DNA of 64,000 nt from VRUE01 sp963702175. Lineage in GTDB: Bacteria > Actinomycetota > Thermoleophilia > Solirubrobacterales > 70-9. Positions 58,088 through 64,000 of this stretch are shown here, one piece after another (position 1 is the first letter of the stretch; every line of letters begins with the position of its first letter). The DNA lies in assembly GCA_963702175.1 (NCBI GenBank), contig OY969721.1:1054001-1118000 (forward strand). The letters run 5' to 3'. The notes under the pieces were generated by a model. The model saw only the letters and a list, made by a program, of their open reading frames with translations, made no database searches and was not told where the DNA came from. A program made the translations under genes and the position numbers.

Positions 58088-58547
58088 GCCTGCGCTGTAG
58101 CGGTAGCGCGTACCAGAGCAGTGCAAAGGCGAGCAGGGCGCAGGCGCTGGCGATCACCGTCGCCGCGGTAGTGAAAAGCAGGTCGGTGACCAGCGTGATC
58201 GCCCCGCTCATCGCTAGGGCGAGGCAGCCGAGGCCGGCGATCGCAAACTTGTTGGCGACGATGAGCAGCTCGTCCTTCTGCTGCATACGGAAGGTCAGGC
58301 GGTGGTAGGCCGAAGGTGAGATCAGCAGGGCGGCGGAGAGCGCCGTGAGGATCAGAACCGCGAAGTAGAGCCACTTCTGGAACTGGGTGATTTCGGTGAA
58401 GCGCTGCTGGAACGGGACCGCGAGCAAGAAGGCGAAGAGGACCTGGACGCCGGGCAGGGCGACGCGCAGCTCCTGCAGCAGCTCGCTGAGGTTGCGGTCG
58501 AGGCGTTCCGCCTCGCTCTCCTCCCTCCCGGACGACCGCTCGGCCAT
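58062..58547 (-). CDS. DUF6328 family four-helix membrane protein
   Basis: 161 residues starting AERSSGREESEAERLDRNLSELLQELRVALPGVQVLFAFLLAVPFQQRFTEI. Four hydrophobic helices follow (WLYFAVLILTALSAALLIS, IAGLGCLALAMSGAITLVTDLLF, AATVIASACALLAFALLWYALPL), with basic loops between. This is the pattern of a widespread actinobacterial membrane family without a known activity. It is convergent with the HD gene (26-nt overlap) and divergent from the MTA phosphorylase gene. Confidence 0.78.
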   Translation of the reverse strand: MAERSSGREESEAERLDRNLSELLQELRVALPGVQVLFAFLLAVPFQQRFTEITQFQKWLYFAVLILTALSAALLISPSAYHRLTFRMQQKDELLIVANKFAIAGLGCLALAMSGAITLVTDLLFTTAATVIASACALLAFALLWYALPLQRRLSLKRERR

Positions 58548-58595
58548 GCGCTCACGATACCCGCGGTCACCGCGCTCACACGTAGGATCGCGGCG

Positions 58596-59270
58596 ATGGG
58601 AAGACTGGCGGTAATGCTCGGCAGCAACGCCCTCGGACCGGAGGGCGAGGCGCTGCTCAAGGCCGCCGCCGAGCGGGACGTGGCGGTGATGCAACGCCAC
58701 CGGGGAGAGACGTACACCCTCCCTCACGAGATCAACCACGCCGCCAACCTGCGGGCTCTGCTCGACCAGGGCTGCGACCGGGTGCTGGCGATCGGCTCGG
58801 TCGGCTCGCTCAGCGTCGAGCTGCCGGTCGGCTCGCTGCTCTGCCCGGACGACTTCATCGCCCTCCACCTCGGCCTCTCGGCCTTCGACGACGCCCGGGC
58901 CCACCGTGCGCCGGGGTTCGACCCCGTCTGGCGGCGTCAGGTGCTCGGCGCCTGGGAGGACAGCGGGCAGGGGCTGCGCCAGGGCGGCGTCTACTGGCAG
59001 GCGATCGGCCCACGCTTCGAGACCCCCGCCGAGATCGGGCTGATGGCCGCGCACGCAGACGTGGTCGGGATGACGATCGCCTCGGAGTGCATCGTCGCCG
59101 GTGAGCTTGGTCTCGCCTACGCGGCGGTCTGCGCAGTCGACAACCTCGCCAACGGCATCGGCGCGGGCGAGCTCAGCGTCGCCGGCCTGGAGGCGGCTCG
59201 CCTCTCCAACGCCCAGCGCCTGCGCGATGGCCTCGAGGCGGCGCTGCCGCGGCTGGAGGCGGCGGGTTGA
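58596..59270 (+). CDS. 5'-methylthioadenosine phosphorylase-like nucleoside phosphorylase
   Basis: 224 residues of the PNP/UDP family. LAVMLGSNALGPEG, RHRGETYTLPHEINHAANLRALLDQGCDRVLAIGSVGSLS is the ribose-phosphate segment of MTA phosphorylases, GVYWQAIGPRFETPAEIGLMAAHADVVGMTIASECIVAGELGLAYAAVCAVDNLANGIG the base-binding and catalytic loop. It splits MTA or a related nucleoside with phosphate. The stop overlaps the start of the deaminase gene, so both act on methylthioadenosine. It is shorter than many MtnP proteins. Confidence 0.82.
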   Translation: MGRLAVMLGSNALGPEGEALLKAAAERDVAVMQRHRGETYTLPHEINHAANLRALLDQGCDRVLAIGSVGSLSVELPVGSLLCPDDFIALHLGLSAFDDARAHRAPGFDPVWRRQVLGAWEDSGQGLRQGGVYWQAIGPRFETPAEIGLMAAHADVVGMTIASECIVAGELGLAYAAVCAVDNLANGIGAGELSVAGLEAARLSNAQRLRDGLEAALPRLEAAG

Positions 59271-60538
59271 GCGTGACGGGGAGCGGCGGCCCGAGGCCGC
59301 TGGCCGTCACCGGCGCCAAGCTCAGTGGCGAGACGATCGGGCTGCGCTGTGAAGACGGCAGGATCGCGGCGTTCGGACCCGAGGTCCGGCCTGCGCCGGG
59401 CGACGAGACGATCGACGCGAAGGGGGCGCATCTGGTCGAGCCTTTGCTCAACGGCCACACCCACGCTGCAATGACGCTTTTCCGCGGCTACGGCGGCGAC
59501 CTGCCGTTGATGCGCTGGCTGCGGGAGAAGGTCTGGCCGGTCGAGGAGCGGTTCGTGGCCGAGGACGTCTACTGGGGCGCCCGGCTCGCCTGCGTCGAGA
59601 TGATCCGCACCGGGACAGCCCGCTTCTGGGACATGTACTGGCAGCCGGGTGCCACCGCCCGCGCCGTCCTCGACTCGAGCCTGCGGGCGACGATTGGCGC
59701 TCCCCTGATCGACCTCGGCGGCGGCGCTGCGGGGCTACGCGACGGGGCCCTGCGCAGCCTCGATGAGCTGGAGGGGCTCGGGCCGGGGATCGCCCCGGCG
59801 CTGGCGCCCCACGCGATCTACACAGTCGGCGAAAAGTCGCTGCGCTGGATCGGCGAGCTATCAGCGGAGCGCGGCCTGCCGGTCCAGATCCATCTCTCCG
59901 AGACTGAGCAGGAGGTGAGCGATTGCGTCGCCGCCCACGGCGTGCGCCCGGCCGCCTACCTCGACCGCGTCGGGCTGCTCGGCGAGCGCACGGTGCTCGC
60001 GCACGGCGTCTGGCTCGACCGCGCCGAGCTGGAGCTGATCGCTGAGCGAGGTTGCACCGTGGTCACCAACCCGGTCGCCAACATGAAGCTCGCGGTGGGC
60101 GGCGTCTTTCCCTACCCGTGGGCGCGCGAGGCCGGGGTCCCGGTCGCCATCGGCACCGACGGCGCCGGCTCCAACGACTCGCTCGACCTGCTCGCCGACC
60201 TGAAGGTGTTCGCGCTGTCACAGCGCCACGCGAGCGGCGACCCGACCGTGCTGCCCGCCGCCGAGGCCTGGGAGATCGCGACTGGCTTGAGGGCACCGCT
60301 GCTCGGCGGCGAGGCCCTCGCGGTCGGCGCCCCGGCCGACTTCCTGCTGCTGCGCCGCGACGCCTACGAGGTCGGGCTCGGCGATCTCGCCTCCGACCTC
60401 GTCTACGCCGCCGCCGGCTCGGTCGTCGACACCACGGTCGTCGGCGGCCGCGTCCTGATGCGAGGCGGCGAGGTCGAGGCGGCCGCGGAGATCGTCGCTC
60501 AGGCGGCGGAGCGAGCGGAGCGGCTCGGCATCGCCTGA
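59267..60538 (+). CDS. mtaD: 5-methylthioadenosine / S-adenosylhomocysteine deaminase
   Basis: 423 residues of the amidohydrolase fold. VEPLLNGHTHAAMTLFRGYGGDLPLMRWLREKVWPVEERF includes the HTH metal site and the conserved W-P motif of MtaD/SahD. LPVQIHLSETEQEVSD supplies His and Glu, VLAHGVWLDRAELELIAERGCTVVTNPVANMKLAVGG the next His, and PVAIGTDGAGSNDSLDLLADLK the final Asp. It deaminates MTA or SAH to inosine forms. The start is TTG (59267) or GTG (59273), overlapping the phosphorylase stop. Convergent 40-nt overlap with the MFS gene. Confidence 0.88.
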   Translation: MSVTGSGGPRPLAVTGAKLSGETIGLRCEDGRIAAFGPEVRPAPGDETIDAKGAHLVEPLLNGHTHAAMTLFRGYGGDLPLMRWLREKVWPVEERFVAEDVYWGARLACVEMIRTGTARFWDMYWQPGATARAVLDSSLRATIGAPLIDLGGGAAGLRDGALRSLDELEGLGPGIAPALAPHAIYTVGEKSLRWIGELSAERGLPVQIHLSETEQEVSDCVAAHGVRPAAYLDRVGLLGERTVLAHGVWLDRAELELIAERGCTVVTNPVANMKLAVGGVFPYPWAREAGVPVAIGTDGAGSNDSLDLLADLKVFALSQRHASGDPTVLPAAEAWEIATGLRAPLLGGEALAVGAPADFLLLRRDAYEVGLGDLASDLVYAAAGSVVDTTVVGGRVLMRGGEVEAAAEIVAQAAERAERLGIA

Positions 60539-61749
60539 TTCCCGCGCCGCGGGCGAACGAGCGCAACGTGTCCCGCCCCGGCCGCCACGATCCCGGCCGA
60601 GGCGGCGAGCAGCAGCGCCGCCCGCGGGTCGTAGGCCTCTGAGAGCCAGCCGACGAGCGGGGCACCGATCGGGGTCGAGCCGAGGAAGACGATCGAGTAG
60701 AGAGCCATCACGCGGCCGCGCATCTCCGGCTCGACGGCGAGCTGCAGAGAGGAGTTGATCGTCGCGGCGAAGGTCACCGCGGAGCCGCCGAGCAAGGCCA
60801 GCACCGGGATCTCGAGCGCCAGGCTTGGCATCAGCGCCGCCAGCAGCGCCAGTCCGCCGAAAGCGAGCGCCGCGCCGGCGATCAGCCGACCGTCGGTTCG
60901 ACCGTGGGCGCCGGTGACCAGGGCGCCGACTACCGAGCCCACACCCATCGCCGAGACCAGCGTCGCGTAGGCGGTGGCGCCGCCGTCGAAGCTGAACCGC
61001 GCCAGCAGCGGCAGGATCACCTGGAAGTTGAGGCCGAGCGTGCCGACCAGCGCCATCAGGCCTAGTGGTACCGCCAGCTCCGGGGTGCGGAGGACGTAGC
61101 GGAGGCCGGCTCGGACGGCGCCGCGCTCGCGGGCGACCCGCGGTGGCGTCTGCAGCGTCGCGGGCTCCATCCGCCACAGCGCCACGATCATCGCCGCGAA
61201 GCTGAGCGCGTTGAGGGCGAAGCAGGGCTCGACGCCGACCGTGGCGATCAACAGCCCCGCCAGGGCCGGGCCGACCAGCCGCGCCGAGTGGATCAGGACG
61301 CTGTTGAGGCTGACCGCGTTGACGACCCGGTCGGCGCCGACCATCTCGATCGCGAAGCTCTGCCTGGTCGGGTTGTCGACCGCGTTGACCGTGCCGCGAA
61401 CGAAGACCAGCGCCATCACCATCCAGGGCGCGACGACCCCGGTGGCGACGATCGCGAGCAGGGCGAGGGCCGGCAGCGCCATCAGGGCCTGGGTGACGAT
61501 CAGCAGGCGATGCTTCGCGAAGCGGTCGGCCAGCAGGCCACCCCAGGCGCCGAAGAGCAGGATCGGCAGGAACTGGAGCGCCGTCGTCATCCCCACCGCG
61601 ACGCCGCTCCCGGTCAGCGAGAGGACCAGCCAGATCTCGGCGACCATCTGCATCCAGTTGCCGGAGAGTGAGACGATCTGCCCAGCGAAGTAGCGCCGGT
61701 AATTGGGAACGGAGAGCGAGTCGAAGCTGCGCCTGACCGCGGCGCTCAC
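60499..61749 (-). CDS. MFS efflux transporter (EntS/Tet-like)
   Basis: 416 residues, twelve membrane helices. RSFDSLSVPNYRRYFAGQIVSLSGNWMQMVAEIWLVLSLTGSGVAVGMTTALQFLPILLFGAWGGLLADRF is the typical first four-helix unit with the MFS loop GGLLADRFAKHRLL. PEMRGRVMALYSIVFLGSTPIGAPLVGWLSE forms the C-terminal half. EntS-type exporters move siderophores or drugs. The stop of the upstream MarR gene overlaps its start by 4 nt, so the repressor probably controls it in response to a small molecule. Confidence 0.88.
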   Translation of the reverse strand: MSAAVRRSFDSLSVPNYRRYFAGQIVSLSGNWMQMVAEIWLVLSLTGSGVAVGMTTALQFLPILLFGAWGGLLADRFAKHRLLIVTQALMALPALALLAIVATGVVAPWMVMALVFVRGTVNAVDNPTRQSFAIEMVGADRVVNAVSLNSVLIHSARLVGPALAGLLIATVGVEPCFALNALSFAAMIVALWRMEPATLQTPPRVARERGAVRAGLRYVLRTPELAVPLGLMALVGTLGLNFQVILPLLARFSFDGGATAYATLVSAMGVGSVVGALVTGAHGRTDGRLIAGAALAFGGLALLAALMPSLALEIPVLALLGGSAVTFAATINSSLQLAVEPEMRGRVMALYSIVFLGSTPIGAPLVGWLSEAYDPRAALLLAASAGIVAAGAGHVALVRPRRGNQAMPSRSARSAA

Positions 61750-62219
61750 TGCGATGCCCCGCGCTTCGCTCGCGGCTCCTCGAGGATCTGCTCGAGGATC
61801 GCGGCGGCACGCTCCAGCGCCTCGAGGTCGGATGCGGGCAGGTCACGCATGCGTCTCGCCAAGTAGGCGTTCTTGCGGCCGCGCAGACGGCGCAGGCGCT
61901 CCCGCCCCGGGGCGTTGACGGTGACCAGCGCGCTGCGTCCGTCGTCCGGGTCGGGAGCACGGTCGACGAGCCCCGCTTCCTCGAGCACGCGCAGCGTCCG
62001 CGTCGCCGTCGGCCGCTTCACCCGCTCGATCTCAGCCAGCTCGCTCGGCGTCAGCGGCCCGTGCCGCTCCACCGTGGCCAGCGCCGAGGCCGCCGTCGGC
62101 GTCAGCTCGGCGCCCCCTGCCCCGGCAGCCTCCTGCCGCAGCCGTCGCGCCGTCCGCACGATCGCCATCCGCAATCGAGCGGCGGAGTCAAGCATCGTGT
62201 CAGGTGCAGTATCAGTCAT
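61746..62219 (-). CDS. MarR-family transcriptional regulator
   Basis: 157 residues. LTPTAASALATVERHGPLTPSELAEIERVKRPTATRTLRVLEEAGLVDRAPDPDDGRSALVTVNAPGRERLRRLRGRKNAYLARRM gives the winged helix and wing, with the DPDDGRSALV motif of MarR. MarR dimers repress nearby efflux genes and release on binding phenolic ligands. It precedes and overlaps the MFS gene by 4 nt. The AT-rich sequence at 62219-62250 upstream is a candidate operator. Confidence 0.9.
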   Translation of the reverse strand: MTDTAPDTMLDSAARLRMAIVRTARRLRQEAAGAGGAELTPTAASALATVERHGPLTPSELAEIERVKRPTATRTLRVLEEAGLVDRAPDPDDGRSALVTVNAPGRERLRRLRGRKNAYLARRMRDLPASDLEALERAAAILEQILEEPRAKRGASQ

Positions 62220-62250
62220 TGCTTAGCTTTGGTAATTAGTTTAGCAAACC
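62219..62250. promoter_or_regulatory. AT-rich promoter/operator region of the MarR-MFS operon
   Basis: A 32-bp AT-rich island in a GC-rich genome, with imperfect inverted repeats TTGCT (62219-62223) / AGCAA (62243-62247) and TTTGG/CAAAC, plus TAATTA. The position directly upstream of marR suits an autoregulatory operator. Confidence 0.45.
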
Positions 62251-62287
62251 ATTATCGGGAGGCTGATCGACCTAGGATCGATCCCAC

Positions 62288-62419
62288 ATGCCCGCCGGAG
62301 CCGCCGAGTCGGAGATCGCGAAGAGGCTGCGCTGGCAGGCGATGCATGTCGGATGTTCGGCTCGCCGCTCTACGGCGAGGTCCTGGACCGGGCGGTCGAA
62401 GACCTGCCAGGCGCAAAAG
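62288..62419 (+). pseudogene. remnant of a DUF2332 family gene, truncated at the tRNA-Ser gene
   Basis: The ATG at 62288 starts ESEIAKRLRWQAMHV, and a second frame from 62353 reads MFGSPLYGEVLDRAVEDLPGAKAEG. Joined, these match the start of DUF2332 proteins (LRxQAxxx...GSPLYAxLLxRAAEDL). One base is missing near 62350, and the sequence stops being DUF2332-like exactly where the tRNA-Ser 3' end begins. It is a decayed 5' gene fragment. Confidence 0.55.
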
Positions 62420-62506
62420 CGGAGGGGGTGGGATTCGAACCCACGAGCGCCTTGCGACGCCAACAGTTTTCGAGACTGCCCCGTTCAACCACTCCGGCAC
62501 CCCTCC
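62420..62506 (-). tRNA. tRNA-Ser (CGA)
   Basis: The minus strand folds as a class II tRNA. Acceptor GGAGGGG (62500-62506) pairs with CCCCTCC (62421-62427), discriminator G at 62420. Anticodon loop CTCGAAA in stem GCAGT/ACTGT gives anticodon CGA (62470-62472), which reads UCG. The long variable arm (about TTGGCGTCGCAAGGCGC) and T-arm GTGGG-TTCGAAT-CCCAC confirm serine. CCA is not encoded. Confidence 0.95.
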
Positions 62507-62528
62507 GGGACCGTCAGGAGAGGGGATT

Positions 62529-63677
62529 CTAGGGGGCGAGCTGGCGGGCGATGGTGCGGGCGATCCGCCGTCCGTCGATGCGCATGAAGCGGAGCTGGCC
62601 GGCGCTGCTCGCGTAGTAGCCGGTGAAGAAGAGGCCGGGCGCCGCCGGGTGCTCGCGCCCGTGAACCTGCTTGCCGTCGAGAGTCGCCACACCGTGCTCA
62701 TCGAGGATGCCGAGGTGGTCGATGAGCCGCGGCAGGTTGCGCTCGTAGCCGGTGGCCGCGATCACCGCCTGCGGGCGCAGGCGCTTCCCGTCGGCAAGAA
62801 CCACCTCGGAGCCGTCGAAGCGCTCGACCGCGTCCACCAGCTCCAGCTTGCCCTGCTTGAGGGCCTCGACGAAGCCGGCGTCGATCAGGGCCGAGACGTG
62901 CCGCTGCTTGGTTGAGCTCTGGACCCCTAGCGGGGCACGAGGGATCCCGTGCTTGGCGAGATTCCCGTAGATGAGCCTCTGCATGAGAAAGCCAACACGG
63001 TCGAGGACGATGTTCGGGAGCGGGTCCATCATCACGGTCGAGTAGTTGAGCGGGTACCCGAGCCACTCACGCGGGAAGACACTCGGCGGCGTTCGCATCG
63101 AGGTCCAGACTCGGCAGCCGGCCGTGGTCAGCTCGTAGGCGATCTCGGATCCGGTGTTCCTCGCCGAGGCGACGAGCACGTCCTTGTCCTTGAACGGCTC
63201 GGGATTCTTGTAGGCGGAAGAGTGGATCAGCTCGCCGGTGAACCCCTCCCGCCCCGGCCAGTCGGGCAGCTTCGGCTCGGCGTCGTGGCCGGTGGCAAGC
63301 GCCACGAAGCGGGCAGCGATCTCGCCCTCCGAGGTCTCGAGCAGCCAGCGGGAAGCGCCGTTCCCTCGCTCGATCCGCCTCACCTCCGTCCCGAACTGGA
63401 TGCGCAACCGGTGCCGGCGCACGTACTCATCGAGGTACGCGACCATGTCGTCGCGAGTGGGCCAGCGCCCGTAGCGGCGGGGCATCCGGTACCCCGCCAG
63501 GGTCGAGGTGAACCGGGGCGTGTTGAGGCGAAGGCTGTCGTAGCGAGAGCGCCAGCTCGACGCCACCCGGTCGCTCCGCTCCAACACCAGTGGCTCGATA
63601 CCCCGCCGGCCGAGCATCGCCGCGGCCGCGAGACCAGCCGCGCCAGCGCCGACAACCACGACCTGCTCGTGCTTCAC
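62529..63677 (-). CDS. flavin-containing monooxygenase-like NAD(P)/FAD oxidoreductase
   Basis: 382 residues from the GTG at 63677. VVVVGAGAAGLAAAAMLGRRGIEPLVLERSDRVASSWRSRYDSLRLNTPRFTSTLAGYRMP is the FAD-binding start, FKDKDVLVASARNTGSEIAYELTTAGCRVW the NADP-binding part, and LRPQAVIAATGYERNLPRLIDHLGILD the family's ATGY motif. It resembles YUCCA/FMO-type enzymes more than the protein at 51690-53177. The predicted substrate is unknown. It lies downstream of tRNA-Ser and divergent from the GT2 gene. Confidence 0.88.
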   Translation of the reverse strand: MKHEQVVVVGAGAAGLAAAAMLGRRGIEPLVLERSDRVASSWRSRYDSLRLNTPRFTSTLAGYRMPRRYGRWPTRDDMVAYLDEYVRRHRLRIQFGTEVRRIERGNGASRWLLETSEGEIAARFVALATGHDAEPKLPDWPGREGFTGELIHSSAYKNPEPFKDKDVLVASARNTGSEIAYELTTAGCRVWTSMRTPPSVFPREWLGYPLNYSTVMMDPLPNIVLDRVGFLMQRLIYGNLAKHGIPRAPLGVQSSTKQRHVSALIDAGFVEALKQGKLELVDAVERFDGSEVVLADGKRLRPQAVIAATGYERNLPRLIDHLGILDEHGVATLDGKQVHGREHPAAPGLFFTGYYASSAGQLRFMRIDGRRIARTIARQLAP

Positions 63678-63769
63678 GGAGGCTGATTCTAGGCCGCAGG
63701 CATGTGGGGCTACGGCGAATCGGCTGATTTGGAACTTAAGCCACTTCTTAGAAATGTCGATCAAGGCGC

Positions 63770-64000
63770 ATGCAAAGCGGCGAGCAGACCTCAATCGGGC
63801 GGTTCTTCGACCGCCATCCGCTGTTGCTGCGCTCGCTGGTGGTCGCAGCGTTGGTCTGGGGTGTTGGCTACCTCATCTGGCGCATCGGGTGGAGTGGGCA
63901 GGGCGCCAGCCCGGTCGCCTTTGGGATGCTGCTCGTCACTGAGATCTACGGCCTCTGGGCGCTGGGGACGCTCGCCTGGTACTCCTGGTCGCGGCCCGCC
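63770..64000 (+). CDS. GT2-family glycosyltransferase (start only)
   Basis: The window ends after 77 codons. The N-terminus QTSIGRFFDRHPLLLRSLVVAALVWGVGYLIWRIG has one membrane helix, and PVAFGMLLVTEIYGLWALGTLAWYSW a second helix with the LVxEIYG pattern of the cellulose synthase-like GT2 proteins of actinobacteria. The catalytic D,D,D,QxxRW motifs lie outside the window. It may begin an exopolysaccharide locus to the right. Confidence 0.65.
   Translation, partial: MQSGEQTSIGRFFDRHPLLLRSLVVAALVWGVGYLIWRIGWSGQGASPVAFGMLLVTEIYGLWALGTLAWYSWSRPA

Overview
The window is high-GC DNA (roughly 68-70 % by eye) densely packed with genes that overlap by a few bases. It looks like an actinobacterial chromosome. 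The mix of a complete type IV pilus locus, two F420-type (LLM) oxidoreductases, ergothioneine genes, a BagA/BagB-like ATPase pair and a DUF5679 protein points to the class Thermoleophilia (Solirubrobacterales-like). That placement is inference; there is no rRNA gene to confirm it.

Layout. 1-5.4 kb: a partial GH57 glucan branching enzyme, two methyltransferases, a class III adenylate cyclase and a gamma-glutamyltransferase. 5.4-10.1 kb: FtsZ and a ParA-type ATPase, both with long disordered N-terminal extensions, divergent from two ArsA-like ATPases. 10.1-12.6 kb: a lipoprotein, an unknown 539-residue protein and an HxlR regulator with clear operator palindromes. 12.8-17.8 kb: a lower-GC island with small DNA-binding proteins, an ImmA/IrrE protease, an IS1-like transposase and a fused DNA methyltransferase-endonuclease. 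17.8-37.3 kb: type IV pilus genes in two minus-strand blocks (pilA, beta-propeller protein, two minor pilins, pilD, pilM, pilN, pilO, pilP-like; and pilT2, PilX-like, thioredoxin-like, pilB, pilT, pilC). They are separated by a VapBC-type toxin-antitoxin pair and an AAA_14/DUF4143 ATPase. A cyclic di-GMP-I riboswitch precedes pilA. 37.3-38.6 kb: the primary sigma factor, with a promoter-hairpin-terminator leader upstream. 38.6-48.8 kb: metabolism (YihY membrane protein, LLM oxidoreductase, GlpX, EgtD, EgtB, a TadE-like/Vps62-like protein, and a three-subunit transhydrogenase whose alpha-1 gene carries a frameshift). 48.8-64 kb: a CtpE-like P-type ATPase, hotdog thioesterase, Baeyer-Villiger-type monooxygenase, crotonase, thiolase, small signalling proteins, MTA salvage enzymes, an MFS exporter with its MarR regulator, tRNA-Ser, a second flavin monooxygenase and the start of a GT2 glycosyltransferase.

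How parts work together. The pilus block encodes nearly everything needed for a retractile type IV pilus: prepilin, prepilin peptidase, minor pilins, PilM/N/O alignment proteins, PilC platform, PilB motor and two PilT retraction motors. Prepilin expression is probably gated by c-di-GMP through the riboswitch, and the beta-propeller protein is a candidate tip adhesin in the manner of PilY1. ParA, FtsZ, Ggt and the adenylate cyclase form one overlapping transcription unit. The most unusual signals are the FtsZ/ParA extensions, a 99-bp in-frame palindromic insertion inside egtB, a 110-bp nested inverted repeat after the pnt operon, the structured leader upstream of rpoD, and a palindrome shared between the HxlR promoter and the rpoD/yihY intergenic region.
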